A stretch of DNA of 64,000 bases from Mesostigma viride (Eukaryota > Streptophyta > Mesostigmatophyceae > Mesostigmatales > Mesostigmataceae), in the NCBI GenBank assembly GCA_009746045.1, contig RPFO01001313.1, positions 250,001 to 314,000 on the forward strand, written 5' to 3'. Positions 22,901 through 31,254 of this stretch are shown here, in pieces; positions within the stretch are counted from its first letter, which is position 1; every line of letters starts with the position of its first letter. Under the pieces are notes generated by a model. It was not told where the DNA came from. It saw only the letters and a list, made by a program, of their open reading frames with translations, and ran no database searches. The translations under genes and the position numbers were made by a program.

Positions 22901-24651
22901 TTTATTCCCAATGTCCGGTAAAAAAAGACCTGTTTTGCGGGAAAATTAATAACTGTTCAAGGTTTTGCCATTTCCATGATGTAAATAGCTCAGCAAGCTA
23001 CACACTCAGGGAACTACAAATGGTTGATTTTTGGTTGCCAACAAATGTGTGCATTGGCTGGGGCATACCCAGCCCTAATTAGCGTCTTTTTCTATTTATA
23101 GCGCAATATTGGCGTATACTTGGGGGTAGTACCCCCAACAAGTGCATGGACAACTCACAAGAGATGTTATTTAGTGCCCGCAATCATATTTCAGCATTGT
23201 GCAAATGAATTTCAAGTGTTATTACCATAGTTCAATTTGTAAGGGTTTTGGGGTGCCACCTCCCCTGAAGACCTTCAGCGCGGCGCTCTGGAGGCAGACA
23301 CCCCGGTAGTTACCGGGGTCAGCAGCAGAGCCCTTCTTGTACAGCATGACGCGGATGGCCGTCTGCCACTCAGCAGGCGGAGGCTCGTCAGAGAGCAGGA
23401 CACGGTTGCAGAACGCCAGCAGAAGATCCCTAACCGCCAGATCAGGGGTCTTCAGCAGCTCAGCAGAAAGGTGGTCGGCACCGACCGCCGCATCGTACCG
23501 CAGGCGAGCAAGGGCGCCGTCCAATTCCTCCAAAGTGAAGGGGTGGACGACGTCGTTGGTGGCAAGGCAGCCCTCCTTCAAGGCGGGGACTTGGTAGTCC
23601 GCGGCCGAGGAGGGGGGCGCTGGCGGCGGCGGGGGTCCGGCGACCCCGAGGCGGGCGGCCGTCTCGGGGTGAAGCGGCGGGGGGGCGCGAGCCCCACCGG
23701 TCAAGGAAACATTGTGGGCCAACCAGCGGTCGAGGCTTACCGGCGCCGTGCCGTCCCCCGGCCGTGTGCTCCACCGGGGTGCGCTGCCGCCGGCCGCCGA
23801 GCCGGTCGAGGTGGTACCACATGTCCTTGCCCTGGTTGCGAGCCTGGCAGGCCTTGGCATCCGCGATGCACTGGGCCGCCTCCGCGTCCTGAGCGTGCTC
23901 GTAGGCCTCCACAAGGGCGGCCGTGAGCAATGGTTTCTGCAGCGGGTCCCGGTTACGCTTGAGGCGGTGCCGGGCGGCCAAGACCTTGGGGTCCTGGCGG
24001 TAGAGCGGGCCGGGGCGGCGGCGGGGCATGACCGGCAGGTGCCGGGCCGCCAGCAACGGGGCACGGGCCGCAAAGCCCGCAAAAATGGCTGCGTTGGGGG
24101 CACCATTGTCCAGCTCGTCGACGTCCGCCCGGGCGTCCAGTGCCGACAGGTACTTCCGGCGGCACCAGTTCCGCTCGTGCTCGGCGTCCGTCCAGTCCTC
24201 AGGATCTCCCTTGACCGGACGTAGAGCAGACCAGTCAGGGCGAACCACTGGGGCGCGGCGCGCGGGGACGTGGAACCGGAGCCGAAGGGTCGCGCGCACC
24301 AACCGGTGGTCAGAGCACACCGTCGGCGTATCAAACACTCGGGTGTCCAGGACCGAGGTGCACCTGGACTGCCGTACCACCACGTAGTCCAAACAGGCCT
24401 GACGGCCGTTAGGGCCACGAAAAGTGACCAAGTCCTGTGAGGGACGTTGGAAGTGGCAGAACTTTGACAGCAACCATCCCGCTATCCCGCAAAAAGGCAG
24501 AAAACAGGGGGGTGTTGTCGTTAGCAGTAGTGTCAGCAGGCGCAAAGCGGCTGCCAGCAGTGCCCACGGGGAGCGTGGCATTGGCGTCGAGCAGCATAAC
24601 CAAAAAGTGGCGGGCCGGGGTGACCCTCTCAAGGTCATGCAAGGATTCGAA
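19995..24651 (-). pseudogene. LINE-2 ORF2: endonuclease C-terminal part and reverse transcriptase, interrupted
   Basis: The 5' piece (23266-24651) carries the end of an APE-type endonuclease (LVMLLDANATLPVG, CLDYVVV and CSDHRLV, the last holding the catalytic Asp-His pair). A linker follows and then the start of the RT (MLYKKGSAADPGNYRGVCLQ). The 3' piece (19995-21380) has the RT palm: FIFVDYIKAFDTV (motif A), GVWQGCVLSPYLF, and LIYADDTTL (motif C with the catalytic Asp pair). A C-terminal region follows to the stop near 19995. Frame changes occur near 24430 and 23700, and a DNA element splits the RT at 21381-23265. RNase H was not seen. The order and motifs fit L1-type LINEs. Confidence 0.88.
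21381..23265. mobile_element. 1.9 kb non-autonomous TIR element with TGAA duplication
   Basis: The ends are inverted repeats GGGGACGTGGC (21381) and GGGGAGGTGGC (read inverted from 23265). TGAA flanks both sides (21377-21380 and 23266-23269). Excising it with one TGAA restores the LINE-2 RT frame between the NYRGV block and the next block. An alternative parse with ends AGGGG and a 2 bp GA duplication fits equally. No transposase is visible. Four-base duplications with G-rich ends occur in Sola-type elements, but the superfamily is unproven. Confidence 0.75.
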
Positions 24652-24657
24652 GACCAT

Positions 24658-24957
24658 GGTATCATAATTAATAGTAATCTTATTATCCTGGTGCCAATCT
24701 AATCCTAGTAATACATCAGCGGTAGTGATAGGGCCTATAGTGGCCGTCAGGTTGACAGTACGTCCTTGTATGACCAGGGGAAGGGACACCGTACCCGGGG
24801 AATGACTGGTGCGACCATCAGCATAATGAACAGTGACAGGTTTGGTGTGAGGGGTAGGGACTAGTCCTAAACGCCTAACTAGGGCCTCGCTCACAAAGGA
24901 GCTAGCCGCACCGCTATCTACCAACACAGAGACATTCAAGAGTTCATCAGCATGCAA
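24658..24957 (-). pseudogene. pol: Chromovirus aspartic protease
   Basis: Encodes LVDSGAASSFVSEALV, with the D-S-G-A active-site loop of retropepsins, and VLLGLDWH, the usual second landmark. The frame then runs into the LINE-2 insertion at 24652. The enzyme would process Gag-Pol. A frame change near 24960 separates it from gag. Confidence 0.88.
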
Positions 24958-25113
24958 GAAGGGTCTACAACAGTATGAGGAACGGTTAAACCACCATTCA
25001 AGAACATAAGAGGACGCACACGTAGTGGTAGGGATGATTCAGCTCCTACAGAGGTTATAAAAACAGGCAGGCAAAAATTTTTATCTGGGGTACTATCTAA
25101 GGACCTGTCCAGG

Positions 25114-26860
25114 TTACCCCCGGCTGACAGGCCTACTGTTCCCCCTCCCCCCCAAATCCATAGGAACTAACCCCGAAGAAGACCCTGGCGAAAAAGCCAC
25201 TGCTGGAGGGTCACGAGGGATCGAAGAGGGTGCGGGAGCCTGATTATCATAGGGGAACCCTGGGGGTCCTGTCTGCACAGCATTCAGCCTACTAGGGGTA
25301 GCTGAGGGAATGCGTCCTGAAGTGGGACGAATAGGAGCACGCTGAGGGGTACGAGGAGGGCGAGCGTCGGGATGAGGGGGAGCACCCGAAAGGAACTTGG
25401 GGCACTCACGTTTAAGATGACCTACTTCCTTACAATGATAGCATGTGATATGAGAGACATCAAGAGCTGAAAGATCAGCAACGCAGATATCTAATTCTTC
25501 TACATAGGAGTTCTCCTCCTCAGGGGTAAGGATAATATTATTAATACGGGAACGGGTAGGGAGAGAAGGAGTGGTGAAGAAATCTGCTACTCGCAAGAGA
25601 TGCTGGCGCACATGCTTGAGGGGCAGATCAGTAAAACGGTAGGCAGAGAACTGGCGCTTGACTTCACGTAATAAGGGTCTACTGAGGCCTTGGAGGAAGC
25701 GAGCACGTACTTCTGCACCCGACAAATCCCTAATTCGTACCATCTGAGCATCAAACTCTTTCATATACTCCTTAAATGATTTAGTACCCTGCTGCAAGGT
25801 ACCAAAGGCTAATCTATCCTGCCAATCTGAATCAGGAGGGACTAAATGGTTCTCTAAACGCTTAAACAATTCTGCTACAGAGTTAGGGTAGGCATGAGAG
25901 GCCAAAGACTCACACTGATGAGGTTAGCAAGCTCAGGAGTAATGCAGGTTGTAAGATAGTGAGGGACTAGTACAGCATCAGAGAGACGCCATCTATTATG
26001 ATTCTGCCACGACTCTGTGTTCTGGGTAAGCAACATAATAAAGGTGAAAAACTGTTGAGGGGTAGACTTGACATCCAGCTTGGGAAGGTTAGCAAAGAGG
26101 GGAAGAGCAGGGGCTTAGGGGGATTAGAAGAGTCAGTTTTTCCCATAGGGCCACTATCTTCCACTGCTACATAAGCGGGATAGAAGGAAGGAAGAGGAAA
26201 GGTTTTGGGTAGGGGTCTAGAAGGGGCCACCGTTTCAGGCTGGTGCCCATAGGAGAAGGGACAGTATATTGCTCACGAAGAGAGGAGTAGGCAAAATGAT
26301 CATAATTTCTGTCATCTAGAGGCATGGTGCTGAAATCACTATTAACTTCTAAATCAGCCACACGGGTAGGGACCTGGGCTGCCTCATAGGCCGTCTCAGG
26401 GTAGGACCAGGAAGCAGGTGGGTAAAAGGGAACTGCACTAGGGCGCCCAGAAGGGCCGACAGGGGCAGAGGTACGACCCGTGTTAAAAGCAGGCATGGAA
26501 GGCACAGGGTGGGAAGGAGGCCTAGAAACATTGTTAGTTAGTGAGGACCTGCTGGGGGTTGAGCCAAGGTTGCAGGAGGGGCAGGGGCCTGGTTCAAGGT
26601 AAGGAAGGGTCATCACTAAATCTGACTTGCATACGTTGTTCATAGGTAGGAGGGGTAAGTGAGGGACGACGGCGACCACCAGTAACAGGAGAAGGAGGTG
26701 AGGTACGCAGATTACCTTGAGGAGTGAGATGGTGCACCGTTTCAAGTGAGTCCCGTCGGTTACCACGAGTGTTGTTATTGTTGTTAGTATTATTATTATT
26801 ATTATTCATAGTAGGAGTGTTGGTAGGTATAGGCGACATATTACCACCCACTGGATCCAT
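25114..26860 (-). pseudogene. gag: Chromovirus gag, frameshifted
   Basis: The start chosen is the ATG at 26858-26860 (MDPVGGNMSPIPTNTPT). The N-terminal part is Asn-, Ser- and Pro-rich. The capsid-like core, in a frame lying across about 26080-25520, includes SKSFKEYMKEFDAQMVR-type sequence and ARFLQGLSRPLLREVKRQF. A zinc knuckle CYHCKEVGHLKREC (CX2CX4HX4C) sits near 25430. A Pro-rich tail ends at the stop near 25114. Frame changes near 26600, 26180 and 25905 break the gene, so it cannot give an intact Gag. The protein would coat element RNA. Confidence 0.85.
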
Positions 26861-26982
26861 TTTAATTAAGTAAATGAATAGGAATCTAACTGAAAGCAAC
26901 AAGGAAAAGGACAAGGCCTAATTTAAGGCAAGGAAAGAAAAGAAAAAGCTTTTAATGTCCTAAAAGAAGGAAACAATTTAAA

Positions 26983-27387
26983 TCAATCCTTTTTAGCAAC
27001 AGTAATGGATAGGGAACCGAACTCTAAGGTGAGAGGCGTATCTAAGCTAGATGAGGATGCAGCCCGTTTAGGGGGAGACGAAGGAGGAGATGGAGGTGGT
27101 GTAACAAAAACAAGACTATCTACTGCAGGACGAGCATGAGGAGAAGGACGAGAATGGAGACCCAAATCTGATTCACTATGCTTTAAGAGGTAGGTCTGAG
27201 CTTCTTCAAAGGACATAAACTTCTTATATTTGGAGACATTATAAGCACGCGACTGAACGAACTTCCTAGCATCGGCCCACGATAAGAAAATAGATGCCCA
27301 TTGAGGGGTAATAACAACGTAATATTTCGCTAAACTATTATTACTAGTCGAATGAGAAGGAGCAGGAAAAGGACGTCGCTGGCTCAT
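26983..27387 (-). CDS. Chromovirus ORF0: putative RNA:DNA-hybrid-binding (Cauli_VI/RNase H1 N-terminal-like) protein
   Basis: An intact 134-codon frame starts at the ATG 27385-27387, between the 5' LTR and gag. Residues about 20-70 (LAKYYVVITPQW..IFLSWADARKFVQS through FMSFEEAQTYLL) match the small fold found at the N-terminus of eukaryotic RNase H1 and in caulimovirus viroplasmin. The matching features are YYVV, SW-x2-A, KYKKF and F-x-EA-x2-YL. The rest is Pro/Ser-rich with a run of PPSPPSSPP. In RNase H1 this domain binds RNA:DNA hybrids. A role in reverse transcription is inference. It is unusual for a gypsy element to encode this as a separate 5' ORF. Confidence 0.68.
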   Translation of the reverse strand: MSQRRPFPAPSHSTSNNSLAKYYVVITPQWASIFLSWADARKFVQSRAYNVSKYKKFMSFEEAQTYLLKHSESDLGLHSRPSPHARPAVDSLVFVTPPPSPPSSPPKRAASSSSLDTPLTLEFGSLSITVAKKD

Positions 27388-27908
27388 GTTAACGCACCTG
27401 GTAGGTCTTGAGTAGTCAAATAAGGAGAACGAGGAGAAGGCGACTTATCTCGGGTGTCTGAAACCGAACCAGATTGACGACGCACGCAGGGACGAGGTTT
27501 CCAGCGCCAGGTGGTCGTAAGTATCCGGTTTCAAGAATTCTGCGTCTGGCGATGGGTCGTCTAAATACAACGCAGGCAAGAATGCAGAAAAAGTGTAATC
27601 TACGAGACGCTAGTCGTCTCTCTAACTAACGTAGAACCAAAACCATCACCTATCTACGACAGTAGGCCACATGTCTCAGGAAAACAAAACGAGGAAAAGG
27701 AGCTATCTATAAAAGGATTTTCCGCTTCGAGCAGGTCTATCTTCTAGGCTGGGCGTGTCCCGAATCGGGCAGCACTACCCCCCCAGCTTGCAGGCGACCC
27801 GCCCATTACCTGTCAAGTACAGTCTAGGTGTCGTCTTCATTTTCCCGGACGCGGAAGGGTTGATTCAATGACGTATGTTGCAGGGGATCGTCGTCTCGCT
27901 CTCTACCT

Positions 27909-27927
27909 AAAATTCCTCCGAGTCCAT
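27909..27927 (-). other. Probable primer-binding site of the chromovirus
   Basis: On the minus strand, one base after the 5' LTR end, the sequence reads TGGACTCGGAGGAATTTT. A TGG start right after the LTR is the usual mark of a tRNA primer site. I cannot name the tRNA. Confidence 0.5.
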
Positions 27928-28470
27928 TGTTACGCCTCGGGTTTCTACCGCCACCTCTACCTCTACCTGGCCTGACGCTACCTAAACTAGTCAAGCCGCC
28001 TCTAGTTAAACCCCTAGCGAAAGACGAACGAGACGATCCAGATCTCAATGCATTAACGTAAGTGTTACTATAATACGCCATAAGCCATTTACACAACCCG
28101 TTTACTCCAGGAATAGAGGAAGGAAACACAACTACACTGCCGTGACCCAAGCCTATATGTGTTAATTCATTTAACACACGCCGAGTGCACACACGAGGGG
28201 TAGAACGTGCATAAATGGTCACCAACGGTCCAACACGCTCGGGCCGACCTGGCCCTCGCCTACAGATGCACGCTGGTCCACTACATTCTACCAAAGGATC
28301 AGGACCACTAATAAAGTACGCGGCGCGGCGCCCAAAGGCACCCAATGTACCACAGTACTGGTACGAGGACAATAGTGTCCCGGTAGGAACTACACGTAAA
28401 CCTAGGGACAACCGAGGCAAAAGACCTAATTTACGTCCGTAACTACAACGAATTGTTACGCGACGTAACA
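27928..28470 (-). repeat. Chromovirus 5' LTR
   Basis: 543 bp, paired with 9505-10047. It must contain the element's promoter and polyadenylation signal, but no TATA box was confidently identified. The external flank CCTAC (28471-28475) matches 9500-9504. Confidence 0.95.
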
Positions 28471-28539
28471 CCTACGGATTACATGTTTCGGTTGAGCACA
28501 ACCGAAGGGGTACCGCCATGCCTGTCGGTTCTATGACCA

Positions 28540-28874
28540 CTACAGCAGCTCAATTTGTGCCCAACTTAAGGCAAGGCGCACATGCGCCTCCTTTTCTTCT
28601 TTTATGATGAAAGTAAATCTGAACATTTGGTACCGATAGCCCTCATGGTCCTGTGTAGCGACAACCTCTGCAACTTTCATGATGCCATTGTCTATGAACT
28701 GAACGGGCTCAAGGCAGCGGCCTGCCTTTTGGCCACCCGGCCAATATGGCTGTGGTCAGCCTTTTGAACGGCTATGGCATTCTTGTCGTAATGAGGGTTG
28801 CTGCGCTCTCTGACATGGCGACATATTTCGCCGGGATCAACAACGTTGTTGGCATTCACGTGCAAACCGTTCAC
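28540..28874 (-). pseudogene. HIRAN-domain gene fragment
   Basis: The minus strand encodes NANNVVDPGEICRHVRER, then NPHYDKNAIAV and HIGRVAKRQAAAL. This is the HIRAN pattern (NP-x-YDKNAI-x-V followed by GH/R-x-P/A). A one-base frame change near 28715 leads into EPVQFIDNGIMKVAEVV, then the end of the domain, with a stop near 28541. HIRAN domains bind DNA 3' ends in HLTF/Rad5-type helicases. No helicase motif is nearby, and no ATG precedes the match, so this is a partial, broken copy. It lies inside the TA-flanked TIR element, which suggests capture of a host gene piece. Confidence 0.72.
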
Positions 28875-29616
28875 CGTTATTAGACCAGTCCTGGTGACAG
28901 TGAGTGGCCATGGACGGGATTACTGTTTGCGTCGATGCTAGGGAAGACGAGGCTAGAGGGTAAATAGCCACGATTACCGCGCATAGAACGCGCATGCCCT
29001 ATGCAGCACACGAAGTTTTGGCTAGCACGGTGGGGTGCTTCACCTGCGGCCCACAGCCGGTTTGAGCCGGTTTGAGGACTTGCATCCAAGTTACGACCCG
29101 AAATACGACCTTGATGGTGAATTCTTCAGTGCAGTTCGATCGGCCTTGACGAGAGCTATCAAAAGACACCCTTAAGTCCTTCAGCAGGGCTGGGGGTCGC
29201 AAGTTATGGTAACTTAACGGCTTAATTAAGTTCGGTTCACGCCTTAAGTTGGGTTGACCCCAAGAAACCCTCGAACCCAACTCAGGCGTGAATGCCTGTA
29301 CACAACAAGACGTATCGGCACCCACGCCGCGCCGCGCCGGGCAGTCCTGGCCCAGGAACGACGCACGACGCCATTTTTTGAGTTGAACCATTTCGCGCGC
29401 AAAAAAAATGAAAAAATTGACTTCGTGAGAACGTGACTTACCCAGTTACCAACCACGCCTTGCAAGCCACCAAAGCCCCAGTAATTTTGGTTTACATGCA
29501 CGCTTCCTGGTGGGAACTTTATCGTTGATAGGCATGTATAGGTGTAAAATGCGCCCAGAGAACCACTCAACTTGTTGATAGTAGTGAGCGGCCTTCATCT
29601 GTATTGGGCCGTCTAG

Positions 29617-31200
29617 ATGGATCCGTCGACTGGCGATCTAGCTGACGGAGTGCAAGGCCTCGGGAAGGAGCTGGTGTGCTCCGTGTGGTAAGCTGCCGCA
29701 AGCCCGGTTCAAGCAGCTGAGCACATTCTCCGTTTGCCTTGTGCAGGAGTCCGTAACCTGCGCCGAAAGTTTTTGTTTCTGCGTGCGTGTCGCGTCGGAT
29801 TTGCAGCCTGAGCCTCTACAAATCGCCGGTCTTCATTTCATGCAACCACTGCTTCTGCGAGTAAGTGCTTCGTAACCAATTCGAAACGATCTATGAATAT
29901 TGTCCCCGCACTGCCTTTAGCTCCATAATCCCACTCCTACGCTAAACCTCGCCTTACTGCTCTTACCCGTTGACATGCAGGGAATGCATCAAGAGGAGTC
30001 TACAGCACCATCCGGCCTGCCCGCTGTGCAAGGCGCCGGCCTCGAGGCGAGGTGGGTGCCAGCATACGTGCCGCTTCTGCTTCCCCGTCATGCAGCCTCG
30101 TTAGCATTTGCTTGCGAGTAATCCACAAACGAATGTCCCCGACACGGGCGCGTTCTCTGCAACAAAGCCGCTACCTTGCCACGCGCCCAGCCCGCCGCGC
30201 TCTCCCACCGTCTGCATGACCCGTGCGGGCCCTGTTCTCAGCTTTCCACGGGTCAGAAAGGGCCTGATGGCCGTCATAAGCATGGCCACAGTGGTCGGCC
30301 CTGAGATTCAAATCTAATTTCGTGTCCCTTGTCCTCTCTTAAAGGACAAATCAATCTAAGTCCATGTTGAATTCAGCGAACTGCCACCTTCCCTGCCTGT
30401 CCAGCTCTCTTCACTGCCTTTACCCTTGCCATCCGCCTGCCGATGACTCACATCCCTGGCTCATTTTTCTCTCGTAACAATCCATTACATATTGTTTTTG
30501 TTACTACCAAATACTGTCTTGATAACAAACGGTATTGCCGCTTACAACAATCCTTATTTGATAACAAACGGTATAGCCGCTTACAACAATCCTTATTTGA
30601 TAACAAACGGTATAGCCGCTTACAACAATCCTTATTTGATAACAAACGGTATAGCCGCTTACAACAATCCTTATTTGATAACAAACGGTATTGCCGCTTA
30701 CAACAATCCTTATTTGATAACAAACGGTATTGCCGCTTACAACAATCCTTATTTTGTGTTTAGACTGTATTGTACAAGTATAATCTATTTGTACAATGTT
30801 GTAATACAATCCTTATTTTCTGTTTTTATCTCCCCGCCTCACACACACTTCGCACAGACATCCGACCCGCTGACGTCGTCGCAAAGGTGCTGAATGCGTA
30901 CATCGCGCTGGAGACCGAATCCGGCATGGCCTCCTTCTGCACGCAGCCGCCACCGGGCGCCCCCACGCGCCGCGCACGCCCTGCTGGCGTCCCGACGAAC
31001 CCGATCTCCCCCGGTGGCTACTCCAACGCCGGCGCCTCGGATGCCGCTGCCTTTGACAATCACGAAGATGACATGGAGGAGGAGGGATGCCTGGATGCTG
31101 AGGGAGCCAAAAGGGAGCCGCTGGGTGGACCATCGCGGGCTGATTCAGCCCTCCACCCGTCGATCCTCTCCAGCACGCCAGCCCTCAGTGACATCCCCCT

Positions 31201-31254
<54 letters not shown>

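Larger units (their letters stand above)
19870..24651 (-). mobile_element. LINE-2 insertion (5'-truncated) inside the chromovirus pol gene
   Basis: A minus-strand non-LTR retrotransposon whose 3' end (19870) is a hairpin-bearing tail ending in TTATAATTTAATTTAATTTA. The 5' end (24651) is truncated inside the endonuclease. A 6 bp duplication GACCAT flanks it (19864-19869 and 24652-24657). Removing the LINE and one copy makes the chromovirus protease read straight into the RT domain. Net of its own insert the LINE is about 2.9 kb. Confidence 0.92.
9505..28470 (-). mobile_element. Ty3/gypsy chromovirus LTR retrotransposon carrying nested inserts
   Basis: Two 543 bp LTRs (9505-10047 and 27928-28470) bound the element. 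The flanks carry an exact 5 bp duplication CCTAC (9500-9504 and 28471-28475). On the minus strand the order is LTR, short ORF with an RNA:DNA-hybrid-binding-like domain, gag with zinc knuckle, protease, reverse transcriptase, RNase H, integrase, chromodomain, an extra 3' reading region, polypurine tract and LTR. Protease-RT-RH-IN-chromodomain is the chromovirus order. Two insertions (15584-18989 and 19870-24651) account for 8.2 kb of the span; without them the element is about 10.8 kb. gag, pol and the 3' region all carry frameshifts. The LTRs are nearly identical (one clear difference noticed, near 9937 versus 28360), so the insertion is fairly recent despite the broken frames. Confidence 0.93.
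8902..29298. mobile_element. Outer TIR DNA transposon, TA-flanked, interrupted by the chromovirus
   Basis: The left end (from 8902, CAGGCATTCACGCCTCAAG) and right end (to 29298, which read inverted gives CAGGCATTCACGCCTGAG) form terminal inverted repeats. Both abut TA (8900-8901 and 29299-29300). Subterminal copies of AAGTTGGGTT and TTCACGCCTTAAGTTGGG cluster at 8916-9030 and 29215-29280 in both orientations, as in many DNA transposons. Without the chromovirus (9505-28470) and one CCTAC copy the element is about 1.4 kb. It holds no recognised transposase. The right arm contains a minus-strand HIRAN-like sequence; the left arm holds a short plus-strand frame from an ATG at about 9280 (MADKTDKAKWNALF...) of unknown identity. 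TA flanks are compatible with Tc1/mariner-type targeting, but two bases are weak evidence. Confidence 0.65.

Noticed and set aside
24028-24387. Plus-strand frames of 119-170 codons in 23471-24387
   Set aside because: Antisense to the LINE-2 endonuclease/RT region, which carries recognisable motifs on the minus strand.
27824-28471. 215-codon minus-strand frame (and its twin at 9416-9922)
   Set aside because: It runs through the chromovirus LTR, is duplicated with it, and has no domain.
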